Below, one piece after another: positions 32,680-41,007 of a stretch of 57,727 bases of DNA; position 1 is the stretch's first letter; each line of letters starts with the position of its first letter. A program made the position numbers and the translations under genes. Below the pieces are notes generated by a model, which saw only the letters and a program-made list of their open reading frames with translations, made no database searches and was not told the DNA's origin. Origin of the DNA: RGVD01 sp040403075 (GTDB lineage: Bacteria; Bacteroidota; Bacteroidia; UKL13-3); contig JBBALJ010000009.1 in the NCBI GenBank assembly GCA_040403075.1, positions 1 to 57,727 on the forward strand. Reading direction: 5' to 3'.

Positions 32680-33672
32680 ATGAAAAAAGCGAAATTACTT
32701 CATACAAAACCTGTTAAGTGGTTGTACAGAGTGACCCAAAAGATGGGCTTTCCTGGCAACAAGAACTTAAGTATGTATGCTGTCATGGAGTTCTTTGTTA
32801 GAACTGTATCTAAAAAGGATTTACAGATGAGAAGCTCTGCTCTATCCTTCACCTTTTTCTTAGCGTTGTTTCCGTCAGCTATATTCTTTTTTACTTTAAT
32901 TGCCTATTTGCCGGTGAAGCAGGATCATGCTAAGATTTTGTTCTTTATATCGGAAATGATGCCTAAAAGTGCTTATGAAACCATCAGCGAAACGCTTGAA
33001 GATATTTTGAAAACACAAAGAAGAGGATTGCTTTCAGTCGGTTTTTTTTCAGCTTTATATTTTTCTACCAATGGCTTTCATTCATTGATGAATTCGCTTA
33101 ATAAATACAGTGGAACCGAAGAGAATAGACCATTTTGGAAGCAAAGACTTGTGGCCTTTGGTTTGACTTTTTTTGCTTCTGTTTTAATTTTACTTTCTGT
33201 GTTGATGATTACTATTGGTAATATCACCATTAAGTGGCTTAGCAAAAATCATTGGTTGCCTAATGGGGGCTCAGCTCTTGCTTTAAACACACTTAATTAT
33301 TTGATAGTAGCCCTTATCTGTTTTGCTATAGTTGGGGCTATTTACTACTATGCCCCCGCAAAGCATCGTATGTGGAAGTTCTTTTCAGCGGGAGCAATAT
33401 TTGCCTGTATAAGCATTTTGGTTACTACCACTGGTTTTTCATACTATGTAAACTATTTCAATACTTATAACAAAGTGTATGGTTCAATTGGTGTTCTAAT
33501 TGTTATTATGATGCTAATCTACATCAATATGTATATTTTATTATTAGGTTATGAACTGAATGTTGCCATTGATTTGGCTACGAAGCAGGAGAATAAAAAT
33601 ATTGCTCGCAGACAGAGACAAAATAAAATTATATTCCTCGATATACCCCAAAACGAATCGAGCAATAGTTAG
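32680..33672 (+). CDS. YihY/BrkB-family membrane protein
   Basis: 330 residues, about six helices, in the family once mis-annotated as ribonuclease BN. Typical segments: SSALSFTFFLALFPSAIFFF, IGAIYYYAP-like IVGAIYYYAPAKHRMW, and YGSIGVLIVIMMLIYINMYI followed by LLGYELN. Transport or envelope roles have been proposed for the family but none is proved. It follows the oxidase operon with its own likely promoter. Confidence 0.92.
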   Translation: MKKAKLLHTKPVKWLYRVTQKMGFPGNKNLSMYAVMEFFVRTVSKKDLQMRSSALSFTFFLALFPSAIFFFTLIAYLPVKQDHAKILFFISEMMPKSAYETISETLEDILKTQRRGLLSVGFFSALYFSTNGFHSLMNSLNKYSGTEENRPFWKQRLVAFGLTFFASVLILLSVLMITIGNITIKWLSKNHWLPNGGSALALNTLNYLIVALICFAIVGAIYYYAPAKHRMWKFFSAGAIFACISILVTTTGFSYYVNYFNTYNKVYGSIGVLIVIMMLIYINMYILLLGYELNVAIDLATKQENKNIARRQRQNKIIFLDIPQNESSNS

Positions 33673-33709
33673 AACTTTTATTACAAATGCTTGTTAACTT
33701 ATTTAAGAT

Positions 33710-34585
33710 ATGAGAAGAAAAGTAAGAGTAGGGGGTGTTCCAGAACATTTTAACCTAGCTTGGCATTTAGCTATAGAAGAAGGTAGTTTTCATAGGTTCG
33801 GAATTAATATTGAGTGGGTGGATGTTCCTGGAGGAACAGGTGCCATGTGTCAGATGTTGCGCAATGGTGAGATTGATATGGCCATAGCCTTAACTGAAGG
33901 TGTTATTGCTGATATCATACAAGGTAATCCAAGTAAGATTGTTCAATTTTATGTAAACTCTCCCTTGAGATGGGGCATATATACGGGTGCTAAGAACCAA
34001 TTACATAATCTTGAAAATATTGAAGGTAAAAAATATGCGATTAGCAGATATAAGTCGGGATCGCATTTGATGGCTTATGTAAATGCTGCACGTTTGGGCA
34101 TTGAAATTACTGAAGATGATTTTGTACTTATTGGTAATTTAGAAGGTGCACGAAAAGCCTTGGCTAGCCAACAAGCTGATTTGTTTATGTGGGAGAAATT
34201 TACTACCAAACCTTTTGTTGATAGTGGGGAGTTTAAATTTCTGGGAGAATGCAGGACCCCTTGGCCTTGTTTTGTGGTGGCTGCCACTGATGAATTTATA
34301 AATAACCAAAACGAATCCTTACATGAAGTATTAGCTATCATCAATCAGTCTTGCCAAGATTTGAAAAGTAACCAAGAAGCGGTTGATTTAATTGCATGGA
34401 GATACCAAATAAAATTGGCTGATGCCATGCAATGGTTTTCAGAACTTGAATATGCCGCAAGGCCCCAAATAAGTGAAGCGTATATGAATAATGTATTAGT
34501 TAAACTTAAACAGTTTAGTATTATTGAGCGTATTCCGGAAATAGAAGAAATTTGTTACTCTGCCAATGTTGAGGTGCTTAATTAA
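33710..34585 (+). CDS. Orphan NMT1/SsuA-like substrate-binding fold protein
   Basis: 291 residues with a periplasmic-binding-protein fold of the type used for thiamine-precursor, sulfonate or nitrate uptake: VGGVPEHFNLAWHLAIEEGS, DVPGGTGAMCQMLRNGEIDM, YAISRYKSGSHLMAYV, ALASQQADLFMWEKFTT. It has no signal peptide or lipobox, and no ABC permease or ATPase gene is nearby. It resembles the cytoplasmic Ca3427-like subgroup known from yeasts and bacteria. Ligand is unknown; a metabolic sensor or enzyme role is possible. Confidence 0.85.
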   Translation: MRRKVRVGGVPEHFNLAWHLAIEEGSFHRFGINIEWVDVPGGTGAMCQMLRNGEIDMAIALTEGVIADIIQGNPSKIVQFYVNSPLRWGIYTGAKNQLHNLENIEGKKYAISRYKSGSHLMAYVNAARLGIEITEDDFVLIGNLEGARKALASQQADLFMWEKFTTKPFVDSGEFKFLGECRTPWPCFVVAATDEFINNQNESLHEVLAIINQSCQDLKSNQEAVDLIAWRYQIKLADAMQWFSELEYAARPQISEAYMNNVLVKLKQFSIIERIPEIEEICYSANVEVLN

Positions 34586-34679
34586 AAAATACCTGTAAAC
34601 AGATTATTTCTTAGTTTTTTTAAACTGAATTCAGACACTATTTATGTCAATTCTTTTTTTCTTTTTCACAGGTATACTA
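34586..34679. terminator. Convergent terminator region
   Basis: Between convergent genes. atacctgt (34589-34596) and acaggtat (34668-34675) are inverted copies about 70 bases apart. A perfect palindrome ctgaattcag (34625-34634) and several T-runs lie between them. A two-way termination zone is likely. Confidence 0.4.
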
Positions 34680-36698
34680 TTACTTCATCAAACGAAGTAA
34701 GAGTATTTCAAGTAAGACAAAGGCCAATGCTGCAAAAAGAGCATATTTACTATACAAAGTACCATACTCTTCCAATTCAATTTTTTTCTTCATGGTGCTT
34801 ATATCTTCTTTAATGATTTCAGCAGAGGGGATGATATTCTCTAAATCGCTATTTGTGAAGTTACCCATATACGATTCAACTCTATTATAGTTGAATGACA
34901 TCGCAGCAAGCATTTTGGATTTATCTCCTTTAATTTGATATGAGCCATCTTCTTTTAATTGATCATCAACAAAAATGGTTTTATCATCTTGATTGTTTTT
35001 AATATCGGCAACCATTTCAAATTTATCTTTGCTGATATAGCCAATTTTGTCATCACTTTCTGACTTGAATTTCACTAACTTATTTTTGCCAATGGTGTAA
35101 TATAAATCAGGTGCTATTTGCTTTCCTAAAGCAATTTTAAGCATGAATGGAACAAAGAAAGCATGTTTATGAAATAAGCTAAATTCATCGCTAAATGGAG
35201 AAGCGGCATAAAATATTTTCCCCTTTCCCACATCCGATTTGAAAATAAATTGTGTACCATTGTTCAAAGAGAATATTTCTGAACCTCTTGTGCTTGATGA
35301 AATGTTGAAAGGATAATAGGCAAACAAACTTGGAGCATCAATATTTTGAGGAAGCTTATTAAATACACCTTTAAATAATTCATCCTGTGTGTTAATTTTA
35401 TCAATCTTTAGCTCTTGTTTTGTCAGTTCTGCATATTGTAAGTTTGATAAACTTGACGTAAGGGCATTCAAACTCTGCATTTGAGTATTGTTTGAAGGAG
35501 GAATAATAAGCAAATAGACTCCATTCAATACCTGTTTTTTTAGTTCTTCAATCAAACCAGTCGAAATGTTTTCAGGTTCATTAAGGATGATAAGTTGCTT
35601 GTTTTTAAATAAAGAAAAGTCGAGCTGTTTGATATTTTGTGTGCTGCTTTGGTAATAGCCATCCACCTTCAATACTTGGTTTAAATATACATTTTCTTTT
35701 TTATCATTTATAATTAATACTTCTGCTTTGTAGCTTGGTGAAATGGTAAAATATAGTTTGTCATCAAAGGTAATAGGATTATCAATAATGCTCAATTCCG
35801 CATTTTGAAATGCCTCTGTGCCACATGTAAATGTAAGGTCTATATCTATATAAGAATGACTCTCACAACTAAAATTTTGTAAGCCTTTTTGTACTTTATT
35901 TATGGTTAATACCAAAGGTAGATTTTCCGATTTCTCATCGCTTTCATTTCTTAGTCTAACCTTTAAAGTAACGGGTGAATTAGGTTTTACCAAAGGTGTT
36001 AAAAGCCAAGCTGAATCAATAAATATGTTCTGTTGTTTTTCTGCTTCAATGGGTATGAATTTTACCAATAAGTTTGAATCCAATTCGTAGTTTGAAGCAT
36101 TCAATTGTTTCTCTTGAAAATCGCTTATGATGTAAGAGATTCGCTCGCTGTTATTCTGAATTAAAGCTTGTGATTGTCGAGATAAAATTTGAATTAAGTT
36201 TTTGCTTGAAGCACTTAGTTTTATTTCATCAAGCATGTTTAGAAAATCTTGTTTATTAACCAATCTTTGGTGTTTGCCTTCAAAATCGTTGCTTAGCAAT
36301 TGAAATTGACAATCGCTTTTATATACATCCACAATTTGTCGGGCTTTATTTTTAGCCGTTTCAAGCAGCTCTCCATCCTTGCCCATAGCACTCATGCTAA
36401 AACTATTGTCAACAAAAATGCTAACTGTTTTTTCTTTTTGATTGCTTTTGTTTTGTTGATAAGGAAGATAGGGTTGGGCAAATGCAATCACTAAAAAGGA
36501 TATGGCCAAAATCCTGCATAGTAATACCAACCAGTTTTTGATGTTCTGTTGTTTTTGGTTTTTTTCTATTACTTGTTTTAAGAAACGAATATCGCTAAAG
36601 ACTATTTTTTTATACCTTCTGAAATTAAACAGATGGATAATGATAGGTATGGAAATGGCAAATAGGGCAAATAAAAATCCCGGATAAACAAATTGCAT
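34680..36698 (-). CDS. BatA-domain protein with vWA-like region
   Basis: About 672 residues from ATG 36698 (MQFVYPGFLFALFAISIPII); twelve further codons upstream are open but not family-like. The N-terminal BatA segment has two helices around the IIHLFNFRRYKKIVFSDIRF motif and KNWLVLLCRILAISFLVIAF. A von Willebrand A-like region begins VSIFVDNSFSMSAMG (DxSxS). A long beta-rich part follows, and one helix closes the protein (YALFAALAFVLLEILLLRLM). Such proteins are common in Bacteroidota and related to the Bat aerotolerance proteins; the function is not settled. It stands alone here, away from the batABCDE cluster. Confidence 0.88.
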   Translation of the reverse strand: MQFVYPGFLFALFAISIPIIIHLFNFRRYKKIVFSDIRFLKQVIEKNQKQQNIKNWLVLLCRILAISFLVIAFAQPYLPYQQNKSNQKEKTVSIFVDNSFSMSAMGKDGELLETAKNKARQIVDVYKSDCQFQLLSNDFEGKHQRLVNKQDFLNMLDEIKLSASSKNLIQILSRQSQALIQNNSERISYIISDFQEKQLNASNYELDSNLLVKFIPIEAEKQQNIFIDSAWLLTPLVKPNSPVTLKVRLRNESDEKSENLPLVLTINKVQKGLQNFSCESHSYIDIDLTFTCGTEAFQNAELSIIDNPITFDDKLYFTISPSYKAEVLIINDKKENVYLNQVLKVDGYYQSSTQNIKQLDFSLFKNKQLIILNEPENISTGLIEELKKQVLNGVYLLIIPPSNNTQMQSLNALTSSLSNLQYAELTKQELKIDKINTQDELFKGVFNKLPQNIDAPSLFAYYPFNISSSTRGSEIFSLNNGTQFIFKSDVGKGKIFYAASPFSDEFSLFHKHAFFVPFMLKIALGKQIAPDLYYTIGKNKLVKFKSESDDKIGYISKDKFEMVADIKNNQDDKTIFVDDQLKEDGSYQIKGDKSKMLAAMSFNYNRVESYMGNFTNSDLENIIPSAEIIKEDISTMKKKIELEEYGTLYSKYALFAALAFVLLEILLLRLMK

Positions 36699-37002
36699 AA
36701 CACAATAATAAGCTTCTAAAGCCTTTGCCTCCAAATTTCGTTTATAAATTTAAGAAAGAAAAGGGATTGTAGTGGTTTTATTATTATTAGTGACGGAGCG
36801 AAGGCAAGCTTAGAACAGCATCAGGCAAGATTTTAACAGCCATAGGCTAATCAATAAGTTCACTGGCGGAACGCTAGCGACTGCGGGATGTGCTGACGGT
36901 AGCACCAGCATTTGGGGGCATATATGGTTGGTGACGCTTCGCTAAACACCAACCATAGGCAAATTTTATATTTCTAAAAAGTTGTAAATAAATAATAACA
37001 CC
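36699..37002. other. Intergenic region with repeat-like, GC-richer DNA
   Basis: About 300 bases without a gene. From 36790 to 36960 the base composition is visibly richer in GC than the flanks and contains several hairpins: cgctagcg, gtgct / agcac, and the long stem at 36923-36957. The words tgacggagcgaag and tgacgcttcgct recur in related form. It looks like a dispersed repeat or remnant element rather than unique sequence. Confidence 0.45.
36923..36957. repeat. Eleven-base inverted repeat
   Basis: tatggttggtg (36923-36933) and caccaaccata (36947-36957) are perfect inverted copies with a 13-base loop, acgcttcgctaaa. It lies about 45 bases after the GNAT stop codon, so it may also act as a terminator for that leftward gene pair's neighbour region, but no T-tract follows. 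Confidence 0.6.
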
Positions 37003-37473
37003 TCACAAATTCATATCATACCTATCAAGTCCTGGTCCATATTCGTCTTTAGTTACTTTGTGGGTTTTAAATCCGAATTTTTCGAAAAAGGAATAAGAAT
37101 GCTGAGAAGTATCCAAAACGATAGCGTAGTTTGGATAATGAATCTTAATTTGATTGATTCTATGTTGAAATAACAAGCTGCCATAACCTTTTTTGTGATG
37201 ATTTCGATTTACCATTCCCCACACCATATTGGCGTTGGGTTTGTCTTTCACAATATAAAAGCCACCACAAGCTTGGATTTGTAGGTTTTCTTCTAATACA
37301 TAGAAGTAACTAGCTGAAGAAGTTTGATAGGTGATTTGACCACTATCTTGTCCATTTAGCCAATTTTCTAATCCTAAAATTTCATCTGCATCAAAATATG
37401 TAGGGCAATTACTCTTAAAAATAGTAAGGCAGGCTTGCCTATCTTGGGGCGCATAAGGACGAATATTTACCAT
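37003..37473 (-). CDS. GNAT-family N-acetyltransferase (first of two)
   Basis: 156 residues covering a whole GNAT fold. The acetyl-CoA loop is recognisable in NRNHHKKGYGSLLFQHRI (Q/R-x-x-G-x-G/A type), preceded by the beta-4 strand ACGGFYIV and followed by IVLDTSQHSYSFFEKFGFKT. The substrate cannot be read from sequence. The start overlaps the end of the other GNAT gene by seven bases, so both are probably translated from one message. Confidence 0.9.
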   Translation of the reverse strand: MVNIRPYAPQDRQACLTIFKSNCPTYFDADEILGLENWLNGQDSGQITYQTSSASYFYVLEENLQIQACGGFYIVKDKPNANMVWGMVNRNHHKKGYGSLLFQHRINQIKIHYPNYAIVLDTSQHSYSFFEKFGFKTHKVTKDEYGPGLDRYDMNL

Positions 37474-37985
37474 TTCTTTAACATTACTTTGTTGTCGTAT
37501 TTATTTACCTCCATTTGAAAAGTAGCATGGCCAATACAAACATAATTTTGCCTTTCGTAAAATTGAATGGCTCTATAATTTTCTTCATATACCCAAAGCC
37601 AAATTTCGTTAAATCCTTTTGAATTAACAATTTTCTCCGCTTCAATAAGCAGTCTGTATCCTATGCCTTGACCACAAAACCATTCAAGAATATAGAGTTT
37701 GTTTAACTCAGTGGCAATTAGATTACCAATTGGGCTTTTTTTATTGAATTCAATCTCTGCTACCCCCACCAAATTATTTTTGTATTCGGCCACTATCAAA
37801 CAATCTGAATGCAGAACTATTAATTCATGGAGTCTTTCTTCCGAAAACTGTTTTGTTATAAAATTTGCATATTCATCTGAAACCCCTTCCTTGCCATAGG
37901 TTTGGATATACACCTGTTTGAATAGTATAGAAAGTTTCTTTACATCATTTATGTTGGCTAACCTATAGTTGATTTCTTTTTTCAT
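37467..37985 (-). CDS. GNAT-family N-acetyltransferase (second of two)
   Basis: About 172 residues from ATG 37985 (MKKEINYRLANINDVKKLSI); five further codons are open to 38000. GNAT motifs: LVGVAEIEF (beta-4), YILEWFCGQGIGYRLLIEAE (acetyl-CoA loop) and EENYRAIQFYERQNYVCIG (the usual C-terminal FYE..GF-like segment). Related to spermidine/general acetyltransferases, but substrate unknown. Sequence similarity to its neighbour is low, so the pair is not a recent duplication. Confidence 0.9.
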   Translation of the reverse strand: MKKEINYRLANINDVKKLSILFKQVYIQTYGKEGVSDEYANFITKQFSEERLHELIVLHSDCLIVAEYKNNLVGVAEIEFNKKSPIGNLIATELNKLYILEWFCGQGIGYRLLIEAEKIVNSKGFNEIWLWVYEENYRAIQFYERQNYVCIGHATFQMEVNKYDNKVMLKKW

Positions 37986-38066
37986 CGAGGATTTAAACAA
38001 ACATACTGATTTAAATGAAAGTAATTTGCGTCAATTTATGCTAAGTGTATTCTGCTTAATAAACAC

Positions 38067-38777
38067 TCAAATTTCTAATTTTCGACCTCTTAGCATATGT
38101 CTTTTTCCAATTGGGCCTTGAAGTCGTTCTACAAAAAAACCAGCTGCTCGTAGGGCTCTTTTTACATCTCCTTTGCTCGAATAGGTTACTAGGCTAGCCC
38201 CATGATTCATGATTTGATATAGTGTATTGAAAATATCAATAGTCCATAAATCCGGTTGCTTGGCAGGGTCGAATGCATCCATATAAACTAAATCGAAATG
38301 ATTTTCCATTAAGGCAAGTGGATTTTTGGCCATATCCTCAATGTTTGTGTGGAGTTTTTGCAAAGAGAATCTGTTATTCAAATCTATTTTTTCATTCCAC
38401 TCGCAGGTATGCATTTGGTTGAAAATATCCTTTTCATAATCATTCATCCAATCGGAATAATTCAATTGTTCTATCAATGAAGAATCTAGAGGGAAGGCTT
38501 CAATGCCCGTATAATCGCAATTCACCTGTTGCTTATTACATACAATATAACTTAATATCGCATTTAAACCTGTTCCATATCCAAGCTCTAATATTTGTAT
38601 TCGATGGTCAAAGTTCTTTTCTAATTGAGGTTTCAATCCTGCCTCAATAAATACATGCAAACTTTCTTGTAAAGCACCGTTGGTTGAATGGTAGCTTTCG
38701 TTTAGTTGGTCATTAAATAGGGTATGAGAACCATCTTTGGTTAATTGTATTTGAGGATTTTCGCTTGTTTCAATCAT
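38067..38777 (-). CDS. mnmD: tRNA 5-methylaminomethyl-2-thiouridine methyltransferase MnmD
   Basis: 236 residues. S-adenosylmethionine-dependent enzyme making the last methyl transfer for mnm5s2U34 in tRNA wobble positions. Motif I is ILELGYGTGLNAI. The MnmD (DUF752) marks are DLVYMDAFDPAKQPDLWTID, VTYSSKGDVKRALRAAGFFV and LQGPIGKRHMLRGRK. In E. coli this domain is fused to the oxidase MnmC2; here it stands alone, as in most Bacteroidota. It ends the run starting at 39780, with one base between genes. Confidence 0.94.
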   Translation of the reverse strand: MIETSENPQIQLTKDGSHTLFNDQLNESYHSTNGALQESLHVFIEAGLKPQLEKNFDHRIQILELGYGTGLNAILSYIVCNKQQVNCDYTGIEAFPLDSSLIEQLNYSDWMNDYEKDIFNQMHTCEWNEKIDLNNRFSLQKLHTNIEDMAKNPLALMENHFDLVYMDAFDPAKQPDLWTIDIFNTLYQIMNHGASLVTYSSKGDVKRALRAAGFFVERLQGPIGKRHMLRGRKLEI

Positions 38778-38778
38778 T

Positions 38779-39780
38779 TTACTTGATGTCTAAATACATC
38801 ATCACAGGCAGGTGGTCGCTGTAGCCATTCAAGAATTTCATACCCCCAAAAGTACGCAGCGGATTACCTTTGTATTTTTCTTCAGTTTCAATCATCCAAT
38901 CTTGTTTGAAAACATCAGTAGAATTAGCCTTGTAGCATACTTTGGTTTTGCAATTTACCAAATTGTTGCTTAGTATAATTTGATCTAAAAAGTTCCATTC
39001 TCCTTTGTGTCTATAACTGCCTTTTCCCTGTTCCATAAGGCTATACATAGGGTTGAAGAAACCTGTAGCTTGAATGGTTTTAACATCTCCTTTGGCACCA
39101 ATCACCTCTTTAACACTGGCATTATTGGGATAATCATTAAAATCTCCCATCACTATGATATTGGCTTTTGCATCTTTTTTATATAGGCTATCGCAAATAT
39201 GTTTTACTACTCCTGCCACATATAATCTTTTGGGTTCTGATTCTTTTTCTCCTTCTCTGCGGCTAGGGAAATGATTTACTAGGAAATAAATATGCTCATT
39301 GTTATGTAAGGTGATGTTTGCAAACAAGATTCCACGCGTTTTATCTCCACCTAAACCTTCTGGATTGATAGTAAATATTTTACCTCTAGCTTCTTTTACT
39401 ACAGTTTTTTTGAAAATCAATGCATTGTCAATACCTCTTTCATCTGGGCCTTCATAAAAAACGGGTTGGTAGTTACTTCCCATTAATTGGTTATTGTTAA
39501 GTAAATCAGTCAATGAGTGAATGCTTTCAACCTCACACATACCTAAGAAATCAGGGTTTAAGGCGGAGATTACTTTAGCCATATTGTTTAGTTTGGCATT
39601 GTATCGTTCAGTATTCCATTTGTATTTGCCCTCTGGTAAAAATTCCTCGTCATTTTTGTTAGGATCGTTTATGGTATCAAATAAATTTTCTTGGTTGTAG
39701 AAGGCTACGCAAACTTTTTGTTGGGCATAGCTGTTAATAAGCATTAAGAAAATTGCAATCGCAAAAAATATTCTTTTCAT
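38779..39780 (-). CDS. Secreted endonuclease/exonuclease/phosphatase family protein
   Basis: 333 residues with signal peptide MKRIFFAIAIFLMLINSYAQ. The EEP metal-dependent fold is complete: YNQENLFDT, MCEVES (catalytic Glu), NHFPSRREGE, MGDFNDYP (Asp-Asn) and the terminal SDHLPVMMYL (Asp-His). Substrates in the family range from DNA to lipids and sugar phosphates. Export suggests nucleic acid or phosphoester scavenging, but that is inference. It is followed by mnmD with a single-base gap. Confidence 0.92.
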   Translation of the reverse strand: MKRIFFAIAIFLMLINSYAQQKVCVAFYNQENLFDTINDPNKNDEEFLPEGKYKWNTERYNAKLNNMAKVISALNPDFLGMCEVESIHSLTDLLNNNQLMGSNYQPVFYEGPDERGIDNALIFKKTVVKEARGKIFTINPEGLGGDKTRGILFANITLHNNEHIYFLVNHFPSRREGEKESEPKRLYVAGVVKHICDSLYKKDAKANIIVMGDFNDYPNNASVKEVIGAKGDVKTIQATGFFNPMYSLMEQGKGSYRHKGEWNFLDQIILSNNLVNCKTKVCYKANSTDVFKQDWMIETEEKYKGNPLRTFGGMKFLNGYSDHLPVMMYLDIK

Positions 39781-39876
39781 GTGGGCAAAGTAAATAGTTA
39801 AGTTGTAAATTACACAGATTATTTATTCGTTAAGATGAAAACTTGTTGTTTTTAATAACGTAATTAGCAGCACAGA

Positions 39877-40974
39877 ATGATAGGATTTAATTTTACAAAA
39901 TACCTTCCTTCGCCAAATGGTGAAGATAAGTTTCAGCAAATGCTAAACCTTTTCTTGCAGTTGTTGCAATACACCAATGGAGATGTTACTGAGGCAATGG
40001 ACTGGATGAATCAAATTGACCGTGAATACAAGCTTACGGACAATAAATACGGTATGGGAAATTTTGTGCAAGACCTAAAAGACAAAGGCTACATAAAAGA
40101 AAACCCTTCAAGCGGTAATTTTGATGTTACATCTAAAACCAATCAAACCATTAGGCAAAAGTCTTTGGAAGAGGTTTTTGGTAAATTGAAAAAAGCAGGT
40201 CAAGGTAATCACAAGACAAATTTTACGGGCCAAGGTGATGAAGCGAATAGCGATACTCGTAAATTTAACTTTGGCGATTCTATTGACCAAATTGACATTA
40301 CTGCGAGTTTACACAATGCTCAAGTAAACCATGGTATTGATAGTTTTAGCTTAACTGAAGATGATTTGGAAATCCGCGAACGCGATTATAAAACCCAGAC
40401 ATCTACCGTATTGATGATAGACATTAGCCATAGCATGATTTTATATGGTGAAGACAGAATCACACCTGCTAAGAAGGTAGCCATGGCATTGGCTGAATTA
40501 ATCAAAACAAAATACCCTAAAGATACCTTAGATATAATAGTTTTTGGCAATGATGCATGGCCTATTGAAATTAAGGATTTGCCTTTTTTACAGGTGGGTC
40601 CTTATCATACCAACACCTACGCTGGTCTTGAATTAGCCATGGATATTTTGAGAAAAAGAAAAGTAAGTAATAAGCAAATATTTATGATTACAGATGGTAA
40701 ACCTACTTGTTTAAAAGAAGGAAATGGGTACTACCAAAACAGTTTTGGTCTAGATAGAAAAGTAATAAATAAAACACTTACCATGGCTGCACAGGCTAGA
40801 AAACTAAAGGTGCCCATTACTACATTTATGATAGCAAGTGACCCATATTTGCAAGAGTTTGTGAAAGAGTTTACAAAAGTTAATAATGGTAAAGCATACT
40901 ATAGTGGATTAAATGGATTGGGTGATTTTGTGTTTGAAGATTTTGAACGTGGAAAAAGAAAAGTTGTTAAATAG
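39877..40974 (+). CDS. vWA domain protein (partner of MoxR/chelatase-type ATPase)
   Basis: 365 residues, cytoplasmic. The N-terminal 170 residues are helical and polar. The vWA domain (about 175-365) has a full MIDAS: MIDISHSM (DxSxS), TNTYAG (Thr) and MITDGKPT (Asp). In Bacteroidota this protein is normally encoded next to a magnesium-chelatase-like AAA+ ATPase, as a CoxD/CoxE- or BchD/BchI-like pair that remodels or inserts metal into an unknown client. Here that ATPase lies at 42693, with a GH16 gene in between. Divergent from the EEP gene. Confidence 0.88.
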   Translation: MIGFNFTKYLPSPNGEDKFQQMLNLFLQLLQYTNGDVTEAMDWMNQIDREYKLTDNKYGMGNFVQDLKDKGYIKENPSSGNFDVTSKTNQTIRQKSLEEVFGKLKKAGQGNHKTNFTGQGDEANSDTRKFNFGDSIDQIDITASLHNAQVNHGIDSFSLTEDDLEIRERDYKTQTSTVLMIDISHSMILYGEDRITPAKKVAMALAELIKTKYPKDTLDIIVFGNDAWPIEIKDLPFLQVGPYHTNTYAGLELAMDILRKRKVSNKQIFMITDGKPTCLKEGNGYYQNSFGLDRKVINKTLTMAAQARKLKVPITTFMIASDPYLQEFVKEFTKVNNGKAYYSGLNGLGDFVFEDFERGKRKVVK

Positions 40975-41007
40975 TTAATTAATATTTTACATTTAAATTG
41001 ATCACTT

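Noticed and set aside
36699..36734. Upstream extension of the BatA-type protein
   Set aside because: The 12 added residues precede the typical MQFVYPGFLFALF start and have no conserved pattern.
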